The position numbers and the translations under genes were made by a program. From positions 1 to 30,742 of the IMG/VR virus record IMGVR_UViG_3300039449_000045: 30,742 nt of DNA; one strand, written 5' to 3'. Each line of letters begins with the position of its first letter. The first letter of the stretch is position 1. Source of the stretch: a virus. This document shows positions 7,134-13,588 of the stretch, piece after piece. The notes below the pieces were generated by a model, which was given only the letters and a program-made list of their open reading frames with translations, had not been told where the DNA came from and made no database searches.

Positions 7134-7164
7134 AAGCCCTGACTTAATTAGTCGGGGCTTTTTT
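7134..7164 (+). terminator. intrinsic terminator before the lysis genes (tR'-like)
   Basis: A 10-base stem (AAGCCCTGAC at 7134-7143 with GTCGGGGCTT at 7151-7160, one T-G wobble) closes a 7-base loop and runs into T7159-T7164. It lies about 20-50 bases after the predicted late start and 17 bases before the endolysin ATG, so late genes are off unless it is antiterminated. Confidence 0.85.
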
Positions 7165-7180
7165 ATGCCTGGAATAAATC

Positions 7181-7567
7181 ATGTTTAAACTAAGCCGCCG
7201 AAGCAACAGACACCTAAAGGATGTTCATCCTGATTTGGTGAAAGTTGTAAGGAGAGCACTAGAAATAACAAAAATTGATTTTGGCATTCCGTTTACTGGC
7301 GGTTATAGAACTGCAGAACAGCAAAACGCGCTATTTAAAGCGGGTAAATCTCAGCTTGACGGTTACAACCGTTCATCCAGGCACCAGTTCGGCGATGCTG
7401 TAGACGTTTTCGCCTATGTCGATGGTGAAGCATCATGGGATGAAGACCATCTTACCCATGTAGCAACGGCAATGTTAGCCGCCGCATCAGAACTAGGCGT
7501 TAAAATACGTTGGGGCGGTCACTGGCGTTCATTCGTTGATATGCCACACTTCGAGGTCATTAAATGA
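7181..7567 (+). CDS. endolysin, M15-family L-Ala-D-Glu/D-Ala-D-Ala-type peptidase
   Basis: A 128-residue peptidoglycan peptidase like the T5 endolysin. It carries the family core SRHQFGDAVDV with zinc ligands H68 and D75, and a third ligand H123 in DMPHFEV near the C-terminus. GGYRTAEQQNALF (about 40-52) is the usual substrate-side block. There is no signal peptide or membrane segment, so it should need a holin to reach the wall. It cleaves stem peptides in peptidoglycan at the end of the infection cycle. It is the first gene after the late terminator and overlaps the next gene by ATGA. Confidence 0.9.
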   Translation: MFKLSRRSNRHLKDVHPDLVKVVRRALEITKIDFGIPFTGGYRTAEQQNALFKAGKSQLDGYNRSSRHQFGDAVDVFAYVDGEASWDEDHLTHVATAMLAAASELGVKIRWGGHWRSFVDMPHFEVIK

Positions 7568-8100
7568 ATTGGTCAGAAGTAGGCGGATTTCTAAAAGAAA
7601 ACAAAACAGGCGTAGCCGGTCTCGTTGGTTCACTGCTAACGGGTAATGTGGTTGGCGCAGTAAGCGCAGGGGCCTCAATGGTTGCTCAAGCTACTGGCAC
7701 TACGAACCCTGATGAAGCGTTAGCGACACTGCAAAGTAATCCTGAAGCGATGGTGAGGCTAGAAGAAATTGCCGCAGCACGCGAAGCGGAAGTAAACAGG
7801 CACCTCGAATCAACGCTTAAAATTGAGCTTCAGCACAAAAAAGCTGAATTTGAAGATGCACAGCGTAGCCATTCTGAGACACAGCAAACTATTCGTAATG
7901 GCGATAATGCAGAGGGCGCGGTTAAGTACGTAAGACCTACACACGCCACGTTATCATTAATAGCCGCTATCTATTACGGGCTTTTCACTGAATCACCAGA
8001 CTTGCTAGTCATCAGCGCGTTCCTCACTCTGCCCACGGCCTACGCTGGGTTAAGAGAGATAGGTAAGCGCAATATGCTCGCTTTCATGAGTAAAAAGTAA
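7564..8100 (+). CDS. holin-like membrane protein (GTA 3TM holin type)
   Basis: A 178-residue membrane protein. A hydrophobic glycine/alanine-rich region occupies about 15-42, a long charged helical stretch about 48-110, and two further membrane segments lie at about 124-141 (THATLSLIAAIYYGLF) and 146-164 (DLLVISAFLTLPTAYAGLRE). The KYVRPTHATL entry and the AGLREIGK exit match the 3TM holin family of gene transfer agents. It would form membrane lesions that release the endolysin. It overlaps the endolysin gene by ATGA. A second holin candidate follows, so one of the two may be an antiholin or a pinholin. Confidence 0.75.
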   Translation: MNWSEVGGFLKENKTGVAGLVGSLLTGNVVGAVSAGASMVAQATGTTNPDEALATLQSNPEAMVRLEEIAAAREAEVNRHLESTLKIELQHKKAEFEDAQRSHSETQQTIRNGDNAEGAVKYVRPTHATLSLIAAIYYGLFTESPDLLVISAFLTLPTAYAGLREIGKRNMLAFMSKK

Positions 8101-8170
8101 CCTTTCGTCTAATCCCTATGGAACACAAATTGAATGATCATACTGTTATAACTCACAGGGGAATAACAGC

Positions 8171-8443
8171 ATGAATCTACACTCACCAGCAATAGATAAT
8201 AAATTAATGGCAGACAAAGCATCTATAACAACATATATCGGGGGCGGTATCTCAGCAGCTTGGGGGCTAGTAACCTCTCAAGAGTTTGGAATACTCATCG
8301 GTATGCTAGTGGGTATTGCTGGTTTGTGTGTTAACTATTACTTTAAAAAGCGCGAAGACTCTTACAAGCGAGCAGAAGAGCGAAGAAAACAAGAGCTGTA
8401 CGAAATCACGCTTAAAACGATGGCAGAAAACCAAAAGGAATAA
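8171..8443 (+). CDS. putative holin (class II, small two-TM protein)
   Basis: A 90-residue protein with two predicted membrane segments (about 21-36, TTYIGGGISAAWGLV, and about 39-58, FGILIGMLVGIAGLCVNYYF) followed by a strongly charged tail (KKREDSYKRAEERRKQE). The MADKAS start of many phage-21/HP1-type holins appears at residue 13, where a second ATG (8207) could give a shorter form, but that ATG has no clear ribosome site. ACAGGGGAAT precedes ATG 8171. It stands in the lysis module about 70 bases after the first holin-like gene. Confidence 0.75.
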   Translation: MNLHSPAIDNKLMADKASITTYIGGGISAAWGLVTSQEFGILIGMLVGIAGLCVNYYFKKREDSYKRAEERRKQELYEITLKTMAENQKE

Positions 8444-8445
8444 AC

Positions 8446-8733
8446 GTGGCATTCACCACCGTAACTACTACGGATGGTCTAGAAGTCGAATCCGAATTAA
8501 CAGGCGCTACGCTCAAGGTATACAGCCCACACCGAGCAAGGCGCCTTTTTACTGTCAACGTTTCACACAACGGCCAAGGCAAAGCAAGGCTCACTAACGG
8601 TTATGGTAACTATAACTTTCACGTTAGACGCGCAATAAGTGCTTGGCTAAAACTAAACAACTTCAATTCATATACTTTTGAGCGTGGCGCACCTCAAGAT
8701 GGGCAGCGCTTATTGAGTGGTGTGGTCTCATAG
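8446..8733 (+). CDS. hypothetical protein between lysis and gpZ genes
   Basis: A 95-residue protein starting at GTG 8446, with AAGGAAT nine bases before it, and ending directly before the gpZ-like ATG. No family was recognised. It appears beta-rich (TTTDGLEVESEL, ATLKVYS, RLFTVNVSH, YNFHVRRAI) with no membrane segment or signal peptide. It is too small and too soluble in appearance to be a spanin, although the spanin position in many phages is near here. Tight spacing to the gpZ-like gene suggests a shared transcript and possibly a virion-assembly role. Confidence 0.6.
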   Translation: MAFTTVTTTDGLEVESELTGATLKVYSPHRARRLFTVNVSHNGQGKARLTNGYGNYNFHVRRAISAWLKLNNFNSYTFERGAPQDGQRLLSGVVS

Positions 8734-9384
8734 ATGCAAATCAGTTTTAAAGACGATATAGCTGCACTAACCAAAGAACTCAAACAGGTTAAAGAGTCAG
8801 CCATACCAAAGGCTACTGTTCAAGCACTGAATAGGACAGGCACCGGCACAAAGACTGATGCCGTTCGTGAGCTTAGCCGTATCACCGGCATAAAGCAGAA
8901 AGATGTTCGGCCTAAGATCGATGGGCCATCTGATAAGTTCAAACACAAAGCCACCAAGAATAAGATGATGGCAACGGTTGATTCGTCAGAGGGTAGAGCA
9001 TCCAACCTTATTAACTTTGTATCACCCTCATTACGTAAGCCTAATTACTTCAACCAACGCAAAGTATTGAAGAGTGGCAAGCGCGGCAAGTACAAAGCGA
9101 AAGGTGTTAAGGCAAGAGCCTGGCGCAATAGCAAAACATACGATGGTACATTCATTGGCAAGGGCAAAGACTCAGGTAAATATCTAGTCTTTGCTAGAAC
9201 CAGCAGTTCGCGAACGCCAATCAAATCTATCTCTGGCCCATCGATAAGAAATGAATTCAAAGCCGCAGCAATGCAAGCAAAGTTGAAGAGCATGTCAACC
9301 GTTCGCTTTCAAAAGAACATGGCCGCTGCAGTGAAGAACCAGTTGCGCCGAGCAACCGCGAACAGTTCAAGCGCTCAACGTTAG
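8734..9384 (+). CDS. Z: minor tail protein Z-like (gpZ family)
   Basis: A 216-residue, very basic protein. The N-terminal block (AIPKATVQALNRTGTGTKTD, then AVRELSRITGIKQKDVR, about residues 24-68) is the hallmark of the lambda minor tail protein Z family, which helps form the tail end that joins the head. The middle is rich in K/R/G (GKRGKYKAKGVKARAWRN). In lambda Z lies between the FII and U genes. Here it precedes the cos candidate and the terminase genes, at the far side of the predicted genome end. The gene abuts the previous one. Family assignment is good; its job in assembly is inferred from lambda. Confidence 0.8.
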   Translation: MQISFKDDIAALTKELKQVKESAIPKATVQALNRTGTGTKTDAVRELSRITGIKQKDVRPKIDGPSDKFKHKATKNKMMATVDSSEGRASNLINFVSPSLRKPNYFNQRKVLKSGKRGKYKAKGVKARAWRNSKTYDGTFIGKGKDSGKYLVFARTSSSRTPIKSISGPSIRNEFKAAAMQAKLKSMSTVRFQKNMAAAVKNQLRRATANSSSAQR

Positions 9385-9473
9385 CCCTTACACAAGTAAT
9401 TTATAATCGAGAAACCACGATGAACTTTGTTCCCCAAAAAACAGCGCGCGACAGCAATCGCACCAAAAAAAAT

Positions 9474-9517
9474 GGGTCCTTCTGCGACGAATGACATACG
9501 GGTTCGCAGCAGCGCAG
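9474..9517 (+). other. cos: candidate cos site (cosQ- and cosN-like)
   Basis: GGGTCCTTC at 9474-9482 matches the core of lambda cosQ (GGGTCCTTT). Eighteen bases on, TACGGG (9497-9502) and CGCAG (9513-9517) align without gaps to the flanks of lambda cosN. By that alignment the staggered cut would fall after 9500 and after 9512, giving 12-base ends GGTTCGCAGCAG. The site lies just before the Nu1-like gene, as in lambda. Comparison is to lambda sequence from memory. Confidence 0.65.
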
Positions 9518-9566
9518 TATTCGCCTTGTGCGAGCATTTTCAAATCAGAGTCAACGACAACACCCC

Positions 9567-10055
9567 ATGAACAAAAGACACGTTAGCCAAAGCAGTTGCG
9601 CAGAGATCTTTGGAGTTCATCGGAACACTGTTGCCAATTGGCTTAAACAAGGTTGCCCGTTTGTTCAAAAGGCAAATAAAAAACAGGGTAAAGATTGGGT
9701 TTTAGATACGGCTGATGTTGCACAGTGGCGAGCTGATAAAGCTGTTCAAGATACAGTTGGTAATACTGAAACAGCCAGCGAAGATGAACTTCGCCGCCGC
9801 AAGCTTGCAGCTGACACACAACTTGCTGAATTGGAGGTTGGGAAAAAACGAGGCGAGCTCATACCCAAAGAAGAAATAGAACGAAATCTTTCTGCTTTAG
9901 CCATAGCAACCAGAACACGGTTACTCTTGGTGCCAAGGCGTTGTGCAACTCAAATTATTGGCATGACGAATGAAGCAGAGATAAAAGAGATTATCGAGGG
10001 TGAGCAGTTAGAAGCGCTGAGTGATGTTTCTCAATTAGTCATAGATGATGATTGA
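9567..10055 (+). CDS. nu1: terminase small subunit, Nu1-like
   Basis: A 162-residue DNA-packaging protein. The N-terminal winged helix-turn-helix (SSCAEIFGVHRNTVANWLKQ, then GCP) matches lambda Nu1, whose N-terminus reads ADIFGASIRTIQNWQEQGMP. A charged helix follows (EDELRRRKLAADTQLAELEV, then GKKRGELI), as in Nu1 where it links DNA binding to dimerisation and gpA contact. The ATG at 9567 is chosen because the alignment to Nu1 starts there; an upstream GTG (9528) would add 13 residues without family support. The ribosome site is poor. It binds the cos region and directs the large subunit. A cos candidate lies 50 bases upstream. Confidence 0.85.
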   Translation: MNKRHVSQSSCAEIFGVHRNTVANWLKQGCPFVQKANKKQGKDWVLDTADVAQWRADKAVQDTVGNTETASEDELRRRKLAADTQLAELEVGKKRGELIPKEEIERNLSALAIATRTRLLLVPRRCATQIIGMTNEAEIKEIIEGEQLEALSDVSQLVIDDD

Positions 10056-11901
10056 TGATTATGACTATACACCGATTCTTAGGAATATAGGCCGCAACTA
10101 CTTTGCACATTACAAGCCGCCCGAAGCGTTGCTTCCATCTGAATGGGCTGAACAGCATTGTAGAATACCAGCGGGTAATGCATTGCCCGGACCTATTCGA
10201 TTTGCGAATGCGCCTTATCAGGTAGAGCCATTAAATAAAACGGCTGATCCAAATTGTCATCGCATTACTGCAATGTGGGGCGCACAGGTTGGTAAAACAC
10301 AAATGCAACTTATGGCAATTGGCTACTTCATAGCCCATGAGCCTAGCAGCATTATGCTTATGCAGCCTTCTCAATCAGACTTTAATACTTTCCTGAATGC
10401 CAAGTTCGATCCCATGGTTGATGGAACGCCAGCCTTATCAGAAAAGGTTGCAAAGCCCCGTTCTCGTGAGGGTGTCAATAATCAGACAATGAAGTCTTAC
10501 CCTGGCGGCTTCCTAATGGGCGCATGGTCAGGTTCACCAAAAACAATGCGAGGCCGTTCAGCTCCGAAAATCATTTGTGATGAAACGGACGGTTACGAAC
10601 GGACACAAGAAGGCCACCCAGTAAGCTTGATTTGGCAGCGTGCAGCAACGTTTGGTGATCAGCGCTTATTGTTTGAAACGTCTACGCCAACTATAAAAGG
10701 TGAATCTCATATTGAAACCAGCTTTGAAGCTGGGGATAAACGCCGCTGGTTTGTGCCGTGTGGCGATTGCGGCCACAAGCAGTATTTAAAGTGGGGCCAA
10801 GTAAGTTGGCACAAAGACGAAAATGGCGAGCATGACCCAAACACAGCTGTCTATGTTTGCGAAGAATGCGGAAGCGCTTGGGATGATGGCGCTAGATATG
10901 TGGCAATAAGAAAAGGTGAATGGATAGCGGAAAAACCTTTTAAGGGCCATGCAAGCTATCACTTGCCGGAACTGGCGAGTGCGTTTAGAAAATTAAAAGA
11001 CATTGTTGTTTCTTTTCTTGAAAAGAAGGCAATGGGTGATTTGCAAACCTTTACCAACGTATCTCTGGCAGAAACTTGGGAAACTGAAGGCACTAAGCAA
11101 GACCCAGAATTATTGTTTGCTCGCCGTGAACATTATGCTGCCACGGTTCCCAATGGTGCCGTTATCGTTACTGCGGCGGTTGATACTCAAGATGACCGAC
11201 TAGAAATACAGTATGAAGCTTGGGGTGAGGGTCAAGAGAACTGGAAGATTGATTTTGAAATTCTGCGTGGAGACCTCAACAAGCCCGAAATATGGCGGCG
11301 CCTTGATGCCGCATTAGATAGACGATTTGAGCATGAAAGTGGCGTAATGCTGGAAGTCTCCGGTACTGCTATTGATACCGGCGGCCATTTCACCCAGCAG
11401 GTTTATGATTATGTACGCCAACGTGGTTATGGCATTTTCGCCATTAAAGGTTCAAGCACAAAAGATGCGCCTTTAGTTGGCAGGCCCAGCAAAAACAACT
11501 TGGGCCGCGTCAATCTGTTTCAATTAGGCACGCACAAACTCAAGCAGCAAGTAATGCAGCGAGCGGCAATATTAGAGCCCGGCGCTGGATATACTCATTT
11601 TCCAATTAGCGATCAATTCGACAAAGAGTGGTTCTTACAGTTTACATCTGAAGAACTCGTTACCCGCTATGTGAAAGGCGTTCGAAAAGAAGAGTGGCGC
11701 AAAACCCGACCACGAAACGAGGCTTTCGATTTAAGCGGTTATAACCTTGCGTGCCTTTACATTATCAACCCTGACTTTGAACAGTTGAGGGATGAGATTG
11801 AACGCAAGCAATACAAAAATTCAGAACCTAAACCGCCACCAAGTTCAAGCAACAACAACGGCGGGGGCTGGTTAAACACTTCAGGTGGCAGTTGGCTATG
11901 A
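10045..11901 (+). CDS. terL: terminase large subunit, GpA family
   Basis: A 618-residue packaging motor and cos nuclease of the lambda gpA type (641 in lambda). The ATPase domain has the Walker A WGAQVGKTQ (78-86) and Walker B KIICDETDGYE (175-185). A four-cysteine cluster, C239/C242 and C272/C275, looks like a zinc-binding insert common in this family. The C-terminal half is the nuclease domain, opening with AAVDTQDDRLEI (about 374-385) and AIDTGG. It cuts concatemers at cos and pumps DNA into the prohead. The gene overlaps nu1 by 11 bases; ATG 10045 and 10048 are both possible. A glycine/asparagine/serine-rich tail ends the protein. Confidence 0.95.
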   Translation: MMIDDYDYTPILRNIGRNYFAHYKPPEALLPSEWAEQHCRIPAGNALPGPIRFANAPYQVEPLNKTADPNCHRITAMWGAQVGKTQMQLMAIGYFIAHEPSSIMLMQPSQSDFNTFLNAKFDPMVDGTPALSEKVAKPRSREGVNNQTMKSYPGGFLMGAWSGSPKTMRGRSAPKIICDETDGYERTQEGHPVSLIWQRAATFGDQRLLFETSTPTIKGESHIETSFEAGDKRRWFVPCGDCGHKQYLKWGQVSWHKDENGEHDPNTAVYVCEECGSAWDDGARYVAIRKGEWIAEKPFKGHASYHLPELASAFRKLKDIVVSFLEKKAMGDLQTFTNVSLAETWETEGTKQDPELLFARREHYAATVPNGAVIVTAAVDTQDDRLEIQYEAWGEGQENWKIDFEILRGDLNKPEIWRRLDAALDRRFEHESGVMLEVSGTAIDTGGHFTQQVYDYVRQRGYGIFAIKGSSTKDAPLVGRPSKNNLGRVNLFQLGTHKLKQQVMQRAAILEPGAGYTHFPISDQFDKEWFLQFTSEELVTRYVKGVRKEEWRKTRPRNEAFDLSGYNLACLYIINPDFEQLRDEIERKQYKNSEPKPPPSSSNNNGGGWLNTSGGSWL

Positions 11902-12098
11902 CAGACGCACAAGTAATGCTCGATCTTTATCTTCAGGCTGAGAAAGATGTTCTCGCTGGTAAGAACGTTACGTTTCGCGGTGAGACAGTGGGCATGGAAG
12001 ATCTTGATTCAATACGTTCAGGCCGTAAAGAATGGCAGCGTGTTGTAAGTGATCAGGCGAATGGCGGCAAACCTTATTCATTAGCGAGCTTTTCATGA
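11898..12098 (+). CDS. W: head-tail connector gpW
   Basis: A 66-residue protein of the gpW family (68 in lambda), which seals the portal after DNA packaging and lets the tail join. It shows the expected helix (DAQVMLDLYLQAEKDVLAG), a short hairpin (VTFRGETV) and a second helix (MEDLDSIRSGRKEWQRVV). ATG 11898 forms an ATGA overlap with the terminase stop, preferable to the TTG two codons upstream. The stop overlaps the portal gene by ATGA. Order A-W-B is the lambda order. Confidence 0.85.
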   Translation: MTDAQVMLDLYLQAEKDVLAGKNVTFRGETVGMEDLDSIRSGRKEWQRVVSDQANGGKPYSLASFS

Positions 12099-13588
12099 AT
12101 TGGCTTGATAAAACAATCTTATCTTTTGCGCCTAAGTGGGGCGCTGAGCGTGCTAGGAATAGAGTTCTCGCTGAGCAATTTTTAAGTTACGACGCTGCGC
12201 AGCCTGGAAGAACCCGTAAAATGAAAGCAGACCATAGAAGTGGTGATACGGCTGTTCATACGGCTGGTCGTTCAATTCGCGGTCAAGCTCGTTATCTAGA
12301 TGAAAACCACGATTTGGTTGTTGGCCTACTAGATAAGTTAGAGCAAAAAGTTGTTGGTCCTCGTGGCATATCGGTTGAACCAATGCCGTTAACCGTTACG
12401 GGTGAAAAGTCTGAGGACTTTGCAAAAGAAATATCTATGTTCTTTGATGAGCTTTCCATTGCGCCCGATACTACAGGTGAATACTCTCGAGCCGAAATGG
12501 AACGCTTAGTTTGCCGTTCATGGCTCCGTGATGGTGAGGTCTTCGGCAAGTTTGTAGAAGGCAATGTTTCGAGCTTCAACCACAATACATCTATACCCTT
12601 AAGTGTGGAATTATTGGAAGCAGATTTTTTGCCGTTTGACGATTTCCCTAGAAACAAAATAATCCAGGGTATTGAGCGAAATGATTGGGGTCAGCCTAAA
12701 GCTTATCACTTTTATAAACAGCATCCCGGCAATACATGGAAAGTTAACACGCAAACTGTTCCTGTACCTGCTGACCGTGTGATGCACTTAAAACATACGA
12801 ACCGACTAAGACAATCACGCGGCATTTCCATTCTTCACGCGGTTATCACTCGCCTAGAAGATTTGAAAGATTATGAAGAATCAGAGCGTGTTGCGGCACG
12901 TATCTCTGCGGTTTTGGCGGCATATATCAAAAGACCTGATGGACCAGGATTAGGTGGGAAACCAAATGGCGATCGCACTTTTCAGATGGCTCCGGGAATG
13001 GTTTTTGATGGGCTTATGCCCGGCGAAGAGGTGGGAACGGTGGAAAGCAACCGCCCCAGCACATTGTTGCAGCCCTTTAGAGATTCAATGTTACGCGCTG
13101 TAGCCAGCGGAACACGAAGCACATTTTCAAGCATTTCTGGTCAGTACGATGGCTCTTACTCTTCGCAACGACAGGAAATGGTTGAAGGCTATGCTGGTTA
13201 CGAGGCACTTCAGGAAATATTCATTTCCAAATGGTCAAGAAAGTTCTATCGCCGAGCACTTCAAATTGGCATAGCTACTGGCCGACTAAACCCACCTTTG
13301 GATATTGATGAAAGAACTATTTTTAACGCCGTTTATATCGCTCCAGTAATGCCTTGGATCGACCCAGATAAAGAGACGAAAGCGAATGAGCGGCAAGTTA
13401 AAGCAGGATTTAACACTGAGGCTAATATCATTCGTTCTAAGGGGCTTAACCCGCAAGAGGTTAAGAAACAGCGTGAGCAGGAAGTTAAAGAGAACTTAGA
13501 TCGAGATCTAATATTTAGTTCAGACGCTCGCCACGAAATACAACAGCAACAAACACCAAAAGGGGCGGACAATGCCACAGACAAATAA
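12095..13588 (+). CDS. B: portal protein, lambda gpB family
   Basis: A 497-residue portal protein (lambda B is 533), the dodecameric ring through which DNA enters and leaves the capsid. Family features include the early SYDAAQPGRTRKMKADHRSG block (about residues 30-50), VVGLLDKLEQKVVGPRGISV (about 74-93), and the WLRDGEVFGKFVEG strand pair (about 143-156). The C-terminal stem and crown region includes SSQRQEMVEGYAGYEALQ. The C-terminus is charged and glutamine-rich. It overlaps gpW by ATGA and the protease-capsid gene by 17 bases. Confidence 0.95.
   Translation: MNWLDKTILSFAPKWGAERARNRVLAEQFLSYDAAQPGRTRKMKADHRSGDTAVHTAGRSIRGQARYLDENHDLVVGLLDKLEQKVVGPRGISVEPMPLTVTGEKSEDFAKEISMFFDELSIAPDTTGEYSRAEMERLVCRSWLRDGEVFGKFVEGNVSSFNHNTSIPLSVELLEADFLPFDDFPRNKIIQGIERNDWGQPKAYHFYKQHPGNTWKVNTQTVPVPADRVMHLKHTNRLRQSRGISILHAVITRLEDLKDYEESERVAARISAVLAAYIKRPDGPGLGGKPNGDRTFQMAPGMVFDGLMPGEEVGTVESNRPSTLLQPFRDSMLRAVASGTRSTFSSISGQYDGSYSSQRQEMVEGYAGYEALQEIFISKWSRKFYRRALQIGIATGRLNPPLDIDERTIFNAVYIAPVMPWIDPDKETKANERQVKAGFNTEANIIRSKGLNPQEVKKQREQEVKENLDRDLIFSSDARHEIQQQQTPKGADNATDK

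Noticed and set aside
8134-8152. Two 8-base palindromes (ATGATCAT, GTTATAAC) with a TGTTATAAC extended -10-like sequence before the second holin gene
   Set aside because: Short palindromes are common in AT-rich DNA and there is no -35. A minor promoter is possible but not supported.
8316-8597. Basic plus-strand frame overlapping the holin and the next gene
   Set aside because: Its product is a frame-shifted reading of the holin tail, with no family features; it is not a convincing Rz-type spanin since it lacks an N-terminal membrane helix or lipobox.
9402-9407. Perfect TATAAT before the cos region
   Set aside because: No -35 at a usable spacing and no TGn extension. The AT-rich stretch before cos is enough to explain it.
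9421-9495. 24-codon frame in the cos region
   Set aside because: No proper ribosome site, and it runs through the conserved cosQ-like sequence, which better explains the DNA.
9528-9566. Upstream GTG start for the small terminase
   Set aside because: The 13 added residues do not align with Nu1, and there is no ribosome site.
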